NCBI GenBank assembly: GCA_937950385.1 | Contig: CALFEA010000307.1 | Location: 1-11,982, forward strand | Direction: 5' to 3' | DNA from: an uncultured Altererythrobacter sp. | Lineage (GTDB): Bacteria; Pseudomonadota; Alphaproteobacteria; Sphingomonadales; Sphingomonadaceae | Length of the DNA stretch: 11,982 nucleotides | Translations under genes and position numbers: made by a program | Notes under the pieces: model-generated | Told to the model about the DNA's origin: nothing | The model's database searches: none | What the model saw: only the letters and a program-made list of their open reading frames with translations | Part shown: positions 1 to 6,611 of the stretch, piece after piece | Numbering within the stretch: position 1 is the stretch's first letter | Layout of the letters: each line of letters opens with the position of its first letter

Positions 1-831
1 TCAGCGGCGGTTGATGCGACCTATGCCAATGATCCAAAGCTGCGGCGGCTGCGGCATTTCAAAGAATTGCTGTCGGGTGCAAAGCGTCCTCAACCCGGTG
101 ATTTGGCGGATCGCCTGGCGGCTTGGATAGGCACCAATTCCGGCGATGATGGCGAGCATGCCTGGCTGTTTGACAATCCAGAAGACCAGCTCGATCTCGA
201 TCAGCGCGTGCTGGGTTTCGACATGACAGCGCTGCTGGAAAATCCGCGGCTGCGCACGCCGACAATGATGTATCTCTTCCACCGGATCGAGGAACGGCTG
301 GATGGCAGCCCGACAATGATCTTGATCGATGAAGGGTGGAAGGCGCTGGACGATGAAGTGTTCGCCGCTCGCATCCGTGATTGGCTAAAGACTTTGCGCA
401 AACGCAATGCGCTGGTTGGTTTTGCCACGCAAAGTGCGCGCGATGCGCTGGAAAGCCGGATTTCTACCGCTTTGGTTGAGCAGACCGCGACCATGATTTT
501 CATGCCCAATGCCAGAGCACGTCCAGAGGATTATTGTGATGGATTTGGCTTAACTGCCCACGAATTTGCGCTGATCCGCAGTCTGCCCGCGCATTCGCGC
601 TGCTTCCTTGTGCGCCAGCCCGATGCCAGCGTTGTGGTGCGGCTTGATCTGTCAGGCGCGCCCGAGGTTCTCACAATCCTATCAGGCCGCGAGAGCTCCG
701 TTCGCCGCCTTGATCTGCTGCGCGCAGCGGTCGGTGATCATCCGGCTTCATGGTATCCGCAGCTCACCGGACAAGGCTGGCCCGGTGAACCGGCAGACGG
801 CACCGTACCATTTTCGCAGGCAGCCGAATGA
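1..831 (+). CDS. virB4: VirB4-family T4SS ATPase, C-terminal part (5' end outside window)
   Basis: The reading frame is open from base 1 and gives about 276 residues, the C-terminal part of a VirB4/TrbE ATPase; the true start lies upstream, so the internal ATG at 67 is not a start. VirB4 is the large cytoplasmic/inner-membrane ATPase that powers pilus biogenesis and substrate transfer in type IV secretion. Seen here: the Walker B stretch MILIDEGWKAL (bases about 316-348), then LRKRNALVGFATQSARD, the conserved motif after Walker B, and a C-terminal region with FALIRSLPAHSRCFLVRQ. The Walker A motif is not in the window. The stop codon overlaps the virB6 start (ATGA at 828-831), implying translational coupling. 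VirD4 is less likely because of the GFATQSARD motif and the downstream virB6-virB9-virB10 order. Confidence 0.93.
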   Translation, partial: SAAVDATYANDPKLRRLRHFKELLSGAKRPQPGDLADRLAAWIGTNSGDDGEHAWLFDNPEDQLDLDQRVLGFDMTALLENPRLRTPTMMYLFHRIEERLDGSPTMILIDEGWKALDDEVFAARIRDWLKTLRKRNALVGFATQSARDALESRISTALVEQTATMIFMPNARARPEDYCDGFGLTAHEFALIRSLPAHSRCFLVRQPDASVVVRLDLSGAPEVLTILSGRESSVRRLDLLRAAVGDHPASWYPQLTGQGWPGEPADGTVPFSQAAE

Positions 832-2081
832 GCGGCAATTGCGCCAATGTGACCGAAGGGGTCGGAACCGGTGTTGCCGCCGCGCTAACGGCTGTCGATT
901 GCGAGGCGAGCCAACTGACCGCGCAAACGTTCAACCGCTTGTTCGCATCGGGCGGCGAAATGGGGATGATCCTCACCAGCCTGCTCATTCTCTATGTCGC
1001 GTTTTTTGCGATCAGTCTGATGATCGGGCGCTCAAACCTATCTGTGCGCGCGCTCATCCCCAAGATGATGACCTTGGGCCTCGTGCTGACTTTTGCGACC
1101 AGCTTTGCCGCCTATCAGAGCTTTTTCTGGAACATCTTTATCGGCGGGCCGGATTGGCTCGCGGGCGCGCTGACCGGCACGGGAACGGGCTCTGGCGCCA
1201 ACGCCTCTGCCACCTTGGTGTTTGCGCAAAAACTCGATGTTGTATTCCTTGCGATCCAAATGGTTAGCAATGGGCAAACACAAGTCGATGCGTTTTCGCC
1301 TGCGGGCATGATGTGGATGGGCGCGCTGATGCTATTGCTCGGCACGGTTGGCATATTGGTCACGGCGCGCATCGGCCTTGCTTTGCTGCTGGCGATTGGG
1401 CCGATTTTCGTGGTGCTGGCATTGTTTAATGGCACGCGCGGATTGTTTACTGGCTGGCTCAAAGGGCTGGTGATGCTGGCGGTCACACCCGTTTTAGCAG
1501 TGCTTGGCGGCAGTATCATGCTGGAGCTGGCCGTGCCGGTTCTATCCTCGCTGACGCTGCAACAAACTGAGATTGATCCGCAGGCCGCCATGGCGTTTTT
1601 CCTGATTGGCGCGGTGCATTGTGCCCTGATGCTGATGACTTTTGTTGTGTCGGCGAAGATGGTTGCAGGCTGGCAAGTGTTTGGATTGGCACGCGAAGAT
1701 TTTGAAGCAAAGGCGAGTGACAACCCGCTAGCCGCGCGCGCTCCATTGCAATCAAACACAGGCCAAATTGCGCCTCAAAATGCGGCCTATCTTTCCACCG
1801 CACAAGCAGCAGCCGGGGCAAGCCCTCAGCTGGGCCAACAATTGGGCGGGCGCAGGATCGATATATCGGCCATTCCCACCAGCGCGGCCGCCAATGATAG
1901 CGGTGCCGGGGCAGGCGTTGCAGCAGGCAACCGCCAGACCAAAGTCTACGCCACAACATCTGTATCATCATCAGTGGCAGAGGGCGGGGCGCTAGGCTCT
2001 GGCGCATCACGCACGCGCGGCATTGGCAATCGCTTCCGTCCTGCCCATACATTTTCGCGCTCACCGGAGAAAACCGCATGA
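828..2081 (+). CDS. virB6: VirB6/TrbL-family inner-membrane T4SS protein
   Basis: 417 aa polytopic inner-membrane protein; VirB6 forms part of the channel through which T4SS substrates cross the inner membrane. Hydrophobic segments are visible at about residues 46-65, 77-99, 160-180, 182-200, 212-232 and 254-276, six in all, typical of the family. The N-terminus is periplasm-like, with two cysteines (Cys5 and Cys25). The tail from about residue 290 to the end is hydrophilic, Ala/Gly/Ser/Gln-rich and low-complexity, with a basic end (GNRFRPAHTFSRSPEKTA). The start overlaps the virB4 stop by 4 nt and the stop overlaps the virB9 start by 4 nt, with an AGG-type RBS inside the virB4 end. Family assignment rests on topology and position; fine function is inferred. 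Confidence 0.9.
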   Translation: MSGNCANVTEGVGTGVAAALTAVDCEASQLTAQTFNRLFASGGEMGMILTSLLILYVAFFAISLMIGRSNLSVRALIPKMMTLGLVLTFATSFAAYQSFFWNIFIGGPDWLAGALTGTGTGSGANASATLVFAQKLDVVFLAIQMVSNGQTQVDAFSPAGMMWMGALMLLLGTVGILVTARIGLALLLAIGPIFVVLALFNGTRGLFTGWLKGLVMLAVTPVLAVLGGSIMLELAVPVLSSLTLQQTEIDPQAAMAFFLIGAVHCALMLMTFVVSAKMVAGWQVFGLAREDFEAKASDNPLAARAPLQSNTGQIAPQNAAYLSTAQAAAGASPQLGQQLGGRRIDISAIPTSAAANDSGAGAGVAAGNRQTKVYATTSVSSSVAEGGALGSGASRTRGIGNRFRPAHTFSRSPEKTA

Positions 2082-2932
2082 TCCGCCTCGCTCGAAAGCC
2101 TGTTTTTGCAGCCGCGATATTCGCTGCGATGACCAGCGCGGCAGTTCTGCCCGCTGTGCCTGCAATGGCCGACACGCGCCTGCAAGAACGCTTTTACAAT
2201 CCCAATGAAGTCGTCACTATTCGCGGCCGCACAAAGGTGCAGGCGACGATCCAGTTCGGCGATGATGAGCGTATTGAAAACGTAGCTGTTGGCGATTCCA
2301 CCGCTTGGCAAATCACGCCCAATAAGCGCGCTAGCCTATTGTTTGTAAAACCGCTTAGCCCGTCTGCCAAAACCAATATGACGGTCGTGACGAATAAGCA
2401 TACCTATCTGTTTGATTTGGTCGCTAGCCCGAAAAACCGCCCGCTCTATGTGCTGAAATTCACATATCCTGAGCCGGAAGTTGACCCGGCAGAAGAGGCG
2501 CGGCTTGCCGCAGCGGCGGATGCAGCGGCCAATCCCCGGCAGAGCGCCAATGCGCTGGAATTGCAGGCCGCCCGCGATCCCTATGCTGTTGCCGATCCAG
2601 CGCGTCTGAACTTCAATTGGGAAAGCAAGGGCAATGCGGCTCTGCTTCCGGCCCGAACCTATGATGATGGCGAGGCGACTTTCCTGACTTGGCCTGCGGG
2701 CAATGCGGTTCCTGCGATCTTGACCCGCAATGCCGATGGTCAAGAAGGGCCGGTAAACTTCACCATTCGCGGCGAGACGGTGGTGGTGCAAGATGTCCCC
2801 CGCGAGATCATCTTGCGCATCGGCGATGAAAGCGCGACGCTGACGAATATGGGCACGAAAATAGGGTCAGATAGGGCGTCAAAGGCGCGGCAAGAGGCGG
2901 CGCTGAATGCGCCCAATAAGGAGGCTTTGTAA
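2078..2932 (+). CDS. virB9: VirB9/TrbG/CagX-family outer-membrane-complex protein
   Basis: 284 aa, with a Sec signal peptide (residues 1-31, cleavage after AMA) leading to DTRLQERFYNPNEVVTIRG, a typical start of mature VirB9. The N-terminal domain includes FGDDERIENVAVGDSTAW followed by NKRASLLFVKPL, a family signature. A low-complexity, Ala/Glu-rich linker (about residues 130-175) leads to the C-terminal domain with FTIRGETVVVQDVPREIILR, which in known structures packs on VirB7/VirB10 in the outer-membrane core. The start is ATG in an ATGA overlap with virB6, preceded by GGAG about 7 nt upstream. No separate VirB7 lipoprotein gene is seen beside it. It is followed directly by virB10. Confidence 0.94.
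   Translation: MIRLARKPVFAAAIFAAMTSAAVLPAVPAMADTRLQERFYNPNEVVTIRGRTKVQATIQFGDDERIENVAVGDSTAWQITPNKRASLLFVKPLSPSAKTNMTVVTNKHTYLFDLVASPKNRPLYVLKFTYPEPEVDPAEEARLAAAADAAANPRQSANALELQAARDPYAVADPARLNFNWESKGNAALLPARTYDDGEATFLTWPAGNAVPAILTRNADGQEGPVNFTIRGETVVVQDVPREIILRIGDESATLTNMGTKIGSDRASKARQEAALNAPNKEAL
2918..2924 (+). promoter_or_regulatory. Strong Shine-Dalgarno of virB10
   Basis: AAGGAGG, a near-perfect anti-16S match, lies 7 nt before the virB10 ATG and inside the 3' end of virB9. It supports the ATG at 2932 as start and suggests virB10 is translated efficiently as well as by coupling. Confidence 0.8.
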
Positions 2933-4104
2933 TGCGGCTAGCGATGAGATTACCGGGCAAGGTTCCGGGCAAAAATGATCCAGGCGCGACGGCCAATGAC
3001 GCCGACCCGCGCGAGCAAGAAACAGCTGAGATTATCGATCTCGCCAGCCGCACCGCTTATCCTGCGGTAACGCAAGGTGGGCGCGGTTCCGATGGGCTAG
3101 GTCTGGCCGCCGGTGTTGCCATCGTCGGCCTGCTGGGCGCGGTATCATTTTGGGCAATGAATTCAGCGCGTTTGGCAGAGCAGGAAAGCGTCGGCACCGC
3201 TGCTGCTGCGCCTGCTGAAGCCAATTCTGTTCCAGTGTCGCGCCAACCGACCAAGGCCGCCGTCGTCAAGCCGACAGCCCCCGGGGTGACCAATGGCGCA
3301 AACCGCGTCAATCCAGCGCCTTCGCCGATCTATTCGCGCGGGCCAGCGGTGAATGTGTCACCTGTGCCGCAGGCCAATCCCTATGCCTCGCCGACCGTAG
3401 TGTTTGATGCAGGCGCAGCCAATGGCGCGGTGGGCTCAGCAGTGCCCGTTGTAGCGGGAGCAATGGCGGGCAATCGTCCAGCAGGTGCAGGCGCAGCGCC
3501 AGGCTCAGCGGCCGCCTTCGCCAGTCAAATTGGCGGTGTTGGCGGGGCCTCAGCTGCAGCGCAGGTCATGGAAAACCCCTCGACCACCGTCACGCAAGGC
3601 ACGCTCATTCCCGCGATCTTAGAAACTGCGATTAACACTGATGTGCCCGGCTACGTCCGCGCCGTGGTCAGCCAAGATGTGCGCAGCTTTGACGGCACGA
3701 AAGTGCTTGTGCCGCGCTCGTCCAAATTGATCGGGCAATATCAATCCGGCGTCCAAGGCGGGCAGAAGCGCGCCTATGTCATTTGGACGCGGTTGATCCG
3801 GCCTGATGGCGTGTCGGTAAGCATTGCCTCGCCTGGCGTCGGCTATGACGGGACGACCGGTATCGCAGGCGAGGTCGACAATCATTTCTTCAAGCGGTTC
3901 GGCTCTGCCATGTTGCTTTCAGTGGTTGGCGGGCTGGGCGCAATTGCCTCTGGCGGTGCATCCGTTGTGCTGGGCGGAGCGGGCTCTTCAGCAGCCAGCG
4001 TAGCAGCCCAGCAAGACAGCCAAATCGGACCCACTATTCGTGTGCGGATGGGCGAGCCGATCCGTGTTTTCACAGCTCGTGATTTGGATTTTAGCGGCGT
4101 GTAA
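2932..4104 (+). CDS. virB10: VirB10/TrbI-family T4SS core protein
   Basis: 390 aa. VirB10 spans the periplasm, anchored in the inner membrane and inserted in the outer membrane, and transmits energy from the ATPases. Seen: a short cytoplasmic N-terminus, one membrane segment at about residues 56-76 (AAGVAIVGLLGAVSFWAM), then a long Pro/Ala/Gly-rich periplasmic linker (about 80-215). The conserved TrbI domain follows at about 220-385, from TVTQGTLIPAILETAINTD through SRSSK-type PRSSKLIGQY and IRPDGVSVSIASPG to a C-terminal GEPIRVFTARDLDF. The hydrophobic stretch at about 325-362 corresponds to the antenna region that forms the outer-membrane pore in the family. The start ATG overlaps the virB9 TAA by one base (TAATG), with a strong RBS. 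Confidence 0.95.
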   Translation: MRLAMRLPGKVPGKNDPGATANDADPREQETAEIIDLASRTAYPAVTQGGRGSDGLGLAAGVAIVGLLGAVSFWAMNSARLAEQESVGTAAAAPAEANSVPVSRQPTKAAVVKPTAPGVTNGANRVNPAPSPIYSRGPAVNVSPVPQANPYASPTVVFDAGAANGAVGSAVPVVAGAMAGNRPAGAGAAPGSAAAFASQIGGVGGASAAAQVMENPSTTVTQGTLIPAILETAINTDVPGYVRAVVSQDVRSFDGTKVLVPRSSKLIGQYQSGVQGGQKRAYVIWTRLIRPDGVSVSIASPGVGYDGTTGIAGEVDNHFFKRFGSAMLLSVVGGLGAIASGGASVVLGGAGSSAASVAAQQDSQIGPTIRVRMGEPIRVFTARDLDFSGV

Positions 4105-4144
4105 TTCCATATTTGGACAGGGTTTGATGGCGTTTTGAGATGGC

Positions 4145-4171
4145 GAGGCCAGATGAGGCCAAACGAGGCCA
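4145..4171 (+). repeat. Three in-phase GAGGCCA repeats before virB11
   Basis: GAGGCCA occurs at 4145-4151, 4155-4161 and 4165-4171, exactly 10 nt apart, in the 96-nt gap between virB10 and virB11, the only sizeable non-coding gap in this gene cluster. One-helical-turn spacing is what a cooperative DNA-binding site would show, but a chance short duplication is equally possible. No clear promoter boxes are visible nearby. Confidence 0.5.
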
Positions 4172-4200
4172 AAGCCGAGATGTCCGATTGAAAGGTGCAA

Positions 4201-5220
4201 ATGAGCGCAGATATTCACCCATTATCAGCAGATGATTTGGCCGCTCAAAATGCAGAGCGCAGCGTCTATTTGGATGCCTATCTGGCCCCGTTTCAGCGCT
4301 GGCTCGATCAGGATTCTATTACTGAGATTATGGTCAATCGGCCTGGCGAGGTGTGGATCGAAGATGCCAATGATCCTGGCATGAGGCGGATCGAAACGCC
4401 GGAAATTGATGACCGTTTGGTCCAACGTTTGGCAGAGCAAGTGGCGCGGGTTTCGCATCAAGGGATCAACCGCGAGCACCCTTTGCTGGGCGCCACTTTG
4501 CCAGCGGCTGGTGGCGAGAGCGGGGCGCGGATACAGTTTTGCGGGCCGCCTGCTGCGCGTAAACATTGGGCGATGGCAATCAGGCGTCATAGGCGGCTTG
4601 ATCTGCCGCTCGACGCTTATGACGCGGGCGCTTTATCTGCGGCATTGCAGCCTGAAATGCCCGACCCTCAGGCAGAGCCCATCGCTTATCTGCGCAGCGC
4701 GATCAAGCACCGCAAAACCATCCTGATTTCCGGCGGGACCAGCACGGGTAAGACGACTTTCCTCAATGCGATGCTCGGCGAAATTCCGAGTGAAGAACGC
4801 GTTGTTCTGGTTGAGGATACGCCTGAATTGCGCCTGCCGGGCGAAAATGGCGTGGGTCTAGTCGCTGTAAAGGGCGAACTGGGCGAAGCGAAAGTTACGC
4901 CGAATGAACTCCTACAAGCCGCCTTGCGTCTTCGCCCCGACCGGATTGTCTTGGGTGAATTGCGGGGTGAGGAAAGCGTCAGTTTTCTGCGGGCGATCAA
5001 CACTGGTCACCCTGGCAGTTTCTCCACCATTCACGCCAATTCTTTGCGCGGCGCGTTGGAGCAATTGTCGCTGATGGTGATGCAAACCGGCATTGGTCTA
5101 AGCCGCAGCGACACCATATCCTACGCCGCCAGCGTCATCGATGTGATCGTGCAATTGGGCCGCGATGAAAACGGCAAGCGCGGTATTACGCAAATCGCCA
5201 ATACGCTTGATTTGATCTGA
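4201..5220 (+). CDS. virB11: VirB11-family T4SS traffic ATPase
   Basis: 339 aa from the ATG at 4201. A GTG two codons earlier (4195) is possible, but GAAAGG at 4190-4195 is well spaced only for the ATG. VirB11 is a hexameric cytoplasmic ATPase at the inner membrane that works with VirB4 in pilus assembly and substrate transfer. Seen, numbered from this ATG: N-terminal domain with DSITEIMVNRPGEVWIED (38-55); Walker A GGTSTGKT (178-185); the Asp box VEDTPELRL (204-212); Walker B-like RIVLGELRG (248-256); His box GSFSTIHANS (272-281). Length is normal and all catalytic motifs are intact. It ends 2 nt before the stop of the convergent transporter gene, so no separate terminator fits between them. 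Confidence 0.96.
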   Translation: MSADIHPLSADDLAAQNAERSVYLDAYLAPFQRWLDQDSITEIMVNRPGEVWIEDANDPGMRRIETPEIDDRLVQRLAEQVARVSHQGINREHPLLGATLPAAGGESGARIQFCGPPAARKHWAMAIRRHRRLDLPLDAYDAGALSAALQPEMPDPQAEPIAYLRSAIKHRKTILISGGTSTGKTTFLNAMLGEIPSEERVVLVEDTPELRLPGENGVGLVAVKGELGEAKVTPNELLQAALRLRPDRIVLGELRGEESVSFLRAINTGHPGSFSTIHANSLRGALEQLSLMVMQTGIGLSRSDTISYAASVIDVIVQLGRDENGKRGITQIANTLDLI

Positions 5221-5222
5221 AC

Positions 5223-5972
5223 CTAGCTGTCTTTTGCCGCGGCAAAGGGTGAGAAATTGGTGTCCGTATCGAACAATTCCACGCCCTCTTTGCGCTTTAA
5301 AAAGCCCACCGCCGCGTATGTCACCGGCGTTAATACCGCCTCCCACAAAACCTTAAGCGCCCAATTGGTGACCATGACCAATAGCACATCCCTCGTGTCC
5401 CAGATACCAAGGAATGCAACGGGGTAAAAGATCAAACTATCAACGCCTTGACCCACAAAAGTCGAGCCGATGGTGCGGCTCCATAAGGCCTTGCCTTGCG
5501 TCCAGATTTTCATCTTTGCCATGACGAAGGAATTGACGAATTCGCCCGCCCAAAAGGCGATGATAGAGGCCAGCACTATGCGCGGCACGAGGCCGAAAAC
5601 TTGTTCGTAGGCGGATTGCCCATCCCAGCTGTCGGCGGGCGGCATGGCGACAACCGCCCAGCTCATAAAGGCCATGAACACCATGGCAGCAAAGCCGGTC
5701 CAAATCACGCGGCGCGCACGGGCATAGCCGTATACCTCGGTTAGAACATCGCCGATGACATAGCTGACGGGGAAGAACAAAATCCCCGCGCCAAAGATGA
5801 AGGCGCCATCGGGGGCGGGCCACCAGCCGTCCGGCCAGAACGGCGTATCAATCGCGGAGAGTTTCGCGGCGGCAATCACATTCGACAGCAGCAGCACCGC
5901 GACAAAAGCGGCCATCACCAGATCGTAATAGCGGAAATTATACTGGCTGCTTGCGTGGTCTGTCTTTTTCAT
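5223..5972 (-). CDS. yhhQ: YhhQ/VUT-family queuosine-precursor transporter
   Basis: 249 aa from the ATG at 5972, with about six hydrophobic segments; it resembles the VUT/DUF165 (YhhQ) family, which takes up 7-deazaguanine precursors of queuosine across the inner membrane. Family-like features: YYDLVMAAFVAVLLLSNVIA near the N-terminus, FFPVSYVIGDVLTEVYGYARARR (motif centred on DVLTEVYGY), and FVGQGVDSLIFYPVAFLG (a region with a conserved GQ-D). The start is uncertain: AAGGA at about 5993-5997 is too far from the ATG (about 20 nt) but well placed for an in-frame TTG at 5984, which would add four residues. It is convergent with virB11 and unrelated to it by function. No preQ1 riboswitch-like sequence was recognised upstream. 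Confidence 0.88.
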   Translation of the reverse strand: MKKTDHASSQYNFRYYDLVMAAFVAVLLLSNVIAAAKLSAIDTPFWPDGWWPAPDGAFIFGAGILFFPVSYVIGDVLTEVYGYARARRVIWTGFAAMVFMAFMSWAVVAMPPADSWDGQSAYEQVFGLVPRIVLASIIAFWAGEFVNSFVMAKMKIWTQGKALWSRTIGSTFVGQGVDSLIFYPVAFLGIWDTRDVLLVMVTNWALKVLWEAVLTPVTYAAVGFLKRKEGVELFDTDTNFSPFAAAKDS

Positions 5973-6071
5973 AGCGCGGCTCAATAACGCGATTCCTTTT
6001 GACGGCAAAGCGCGCTAATGACAGGAGGCGTTGCGCGTGATGCATGGTTTGTCAGCGCCGACTGCATGTGT

Positions 6072-6148
6072 GCGCCCGTAGCTCATCTGGATAGAGCGCG
6101 AGACTTCTAATCTTGAGGCAGCAGGTTCGAGTCCTGCCGGGCGCACCA
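6072..6148 (+). tRNA. tRNA-Arg, anticodon TCT
   Basis: A full cloverleaf can be drawn by hand. Acceptor stem GCGCCCG (6072-6078) pairs with CGGGCGC (6138-6144); D stem GCTC/GAGC (6081-6084/6094-6097); anticodon stem CGAGA/TCTTG (6099-6103/6111-6115) with loop CTTCTAA, giving anticodon TCT at 6106-6108; five-base variable loop; T stem GCAGG/CCTGC with loop TTCGAGT. The discriminator A is followed by an encoded CCA (6146-6148). It should read AGA arginine codons, which are rare in GC-rich alphaproteobacteria. Such tRNA genes are frequent integration sites for mobile elements, although no att duplication is seen here. Confidence 0.96.
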
Positions 6149-6154
6149 ACCATA

Positions 6155-6174
6155 CAATTGTGTTATAACAATTG
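6155..6174 (+). terminator. Inverted repeat downstream of tRNA-Arg, possible tRNA 3' stem-loop
   Basis: CAATTGT (6155-6161) and ACAATTG (6168-6174) are perfect inverted repeats around GTTATA, starting 7 nt after the tRNA CCA end. The stem is AT-rich and is not followed by a T-run, so it is a weak terminator candidate. It could equally be a protein-binding palindrome or a 3'-processing hairpin. Confidence 0.3.
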
Positions 6175-6306
6175 CTTATGTCGATATATCCACGACCTTT
6201 TCTTCCGACATTACGGGCATTTGCTCCGCTTCGGTTGGTACGGTCGAACACAGAGACCAAACAGACGCCTCACGGCGGCGCACCAAAGCCGCTAAGTCTC
6301 CACCTG

Positions 6307-6317
6307 CACAAATTGTG
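6307..6317. repeat. 11-nt palindrome
   Basis: CACAAATTGTG reads the same on both strands except for the central base. It lies 15 nt before the nested palindrome at 6322-6355, so the two may form one regulatory or structural unit; function is not known. Confidence 0.4.
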
Positions 6318-6321
6318 TATT

Positions 6322-6355
6322 CGCATTGTTAGAATGTGCATCACATTGTAATGCG
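6322..6355. repeat. Nested palindrome in non-coding region
   Basis: The inner arms AATGTG (6333-6338) and CACATT (6342-6347) flank CAT. The outer arms CGCATT (6322-6327) and AATGCG (6350-6355) enclose them, with 5-nt and 2-nt bulges. As RNA this would give a long imperfect hairpin; as DNA the inner 15-mer resembles a transcription-factor operator. It has no T-run after it and does not match a canonical CRP site. Confidence 0.45.
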
Positions 6356-6379
6356 CGGTCAGCGGCTAGTAAGAAATAA

Positions 6380-6499
6380 CTAGTCCTGCTTGGCGAGATC
6401 AAACCCCAACACCCGCCGCTGTTCATCCCAGTCAAGCGGTATGTTGCTGGCTTGGCTTAGTGCTCGCCTTGTGTTTCCCGTCAGCGCCCGTTGCACGGA
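6380..6499 (-). pseudogene. Short orphan reading frame, probable 3' relic of an unknown gene
   Basis: On the minus strand, 39 codons are open before the TAG at 6380-6382, bounded upstream by a TAA at 6500-6502. The product includes RALTGNTRRALSQASN and then IPLDWDEQRRVLGFDLAKQD at its end, charged and soluble, unlike the random translation around it. The stretch is richer in GC than both flanks, as coding DNA would be here. The only start is a GTG at 6496 with no Shine-Dalgarno sequence. The family is not recognised. It may be the leftover C-terminus of a lost gene, a very small gene, or chance. Confidence 0.3.
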
Positions 6500-6557
6500 T
6501 TACGAATTGTAAAGGTACGTAAAATCACACGCTTTTTGGAACTTCGGTAGCAAATAG

Positions 6558-6566
6558 TTAACCATC
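6558..6566 (+). promoter_or_regulatory. TTAACCATC motif upstream of first DUF11 gene
   Basis: TTAACCATC lies 54 nt before the ATG at 6612; the same nine bases occur 49 nt before the second DUF11 gene. TTAACCAT resembles the half-site described for the alphaproteobacterial response regulator CtrA (family knowledge; binding here is inference). Confidence 0.35.
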
Positions 6567-6611
6567 TTCGGTGAAAGCGTAACTTCGCAGACTAATGGGA
6601 AAACAACGCAG

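Larger units (their letters stand above)
6149..6611. other. Intergenic region between tRNA-Arg and first DUF11 gene
   Basis: 463 nt without a confident gene. It contains an inverted repeat just after the tRNA (6155-6174), an 11-nt palindrome (6307-6317), a nested palindrome (6322-6355), a GC-richer stretch with a short minus-strand reading frame (6380-6499), and an AT-rich stretch (about 6500-6611) that must hold the promoter of the downstream gene, including TTAACCATC at 6558-6566. No convincing sigma-70 boxes could be assigned. Confidence 0.6.

Noticed and set aside
1115..1759. Antisense frame of 214 aa opposite virB6
   Set aside because: Shadow of a GC-rich real gene whose family features and coupling with its neighbours are clear.
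4140..4235. Small frame starting at ATG 4140 and running into virB11
   Set aside because: No RBS; it is mostly the GAGGCCA repeats read as protein and overlaps the start of virB11 out of frame.
5985..6071. Possible preQ1 riboswitch upstream of the transporter gene
   Set aside because: The leader lacks a recognisable preQ1 aptamer pattern such as an A-rich tail after a short GC hairpin.
6015..6260. Minus-strand 81-aa open frame with a PAGLEPAASRLEVSRS-like sequence
   Set aside because: It lies across the tRNA-Arg gene; this peptide pattern is a known artefact of translating the antisense of tRNA genes.
6140..6286. 10-nt repeat GGCGCACCAA at 6140-6149 and 6277-6286 as a possible att duplication of the tRNA end
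   Set aside because: Only 10 nt match and no integrase is in the window; too short to separate from chance in this base composition.
6334..6346. CRP-type site suggested by TGTG...CACA
   Set aside because: The half-sites are 3 nt apart instead of 6, so it does not fit the canonical CRP spacing.
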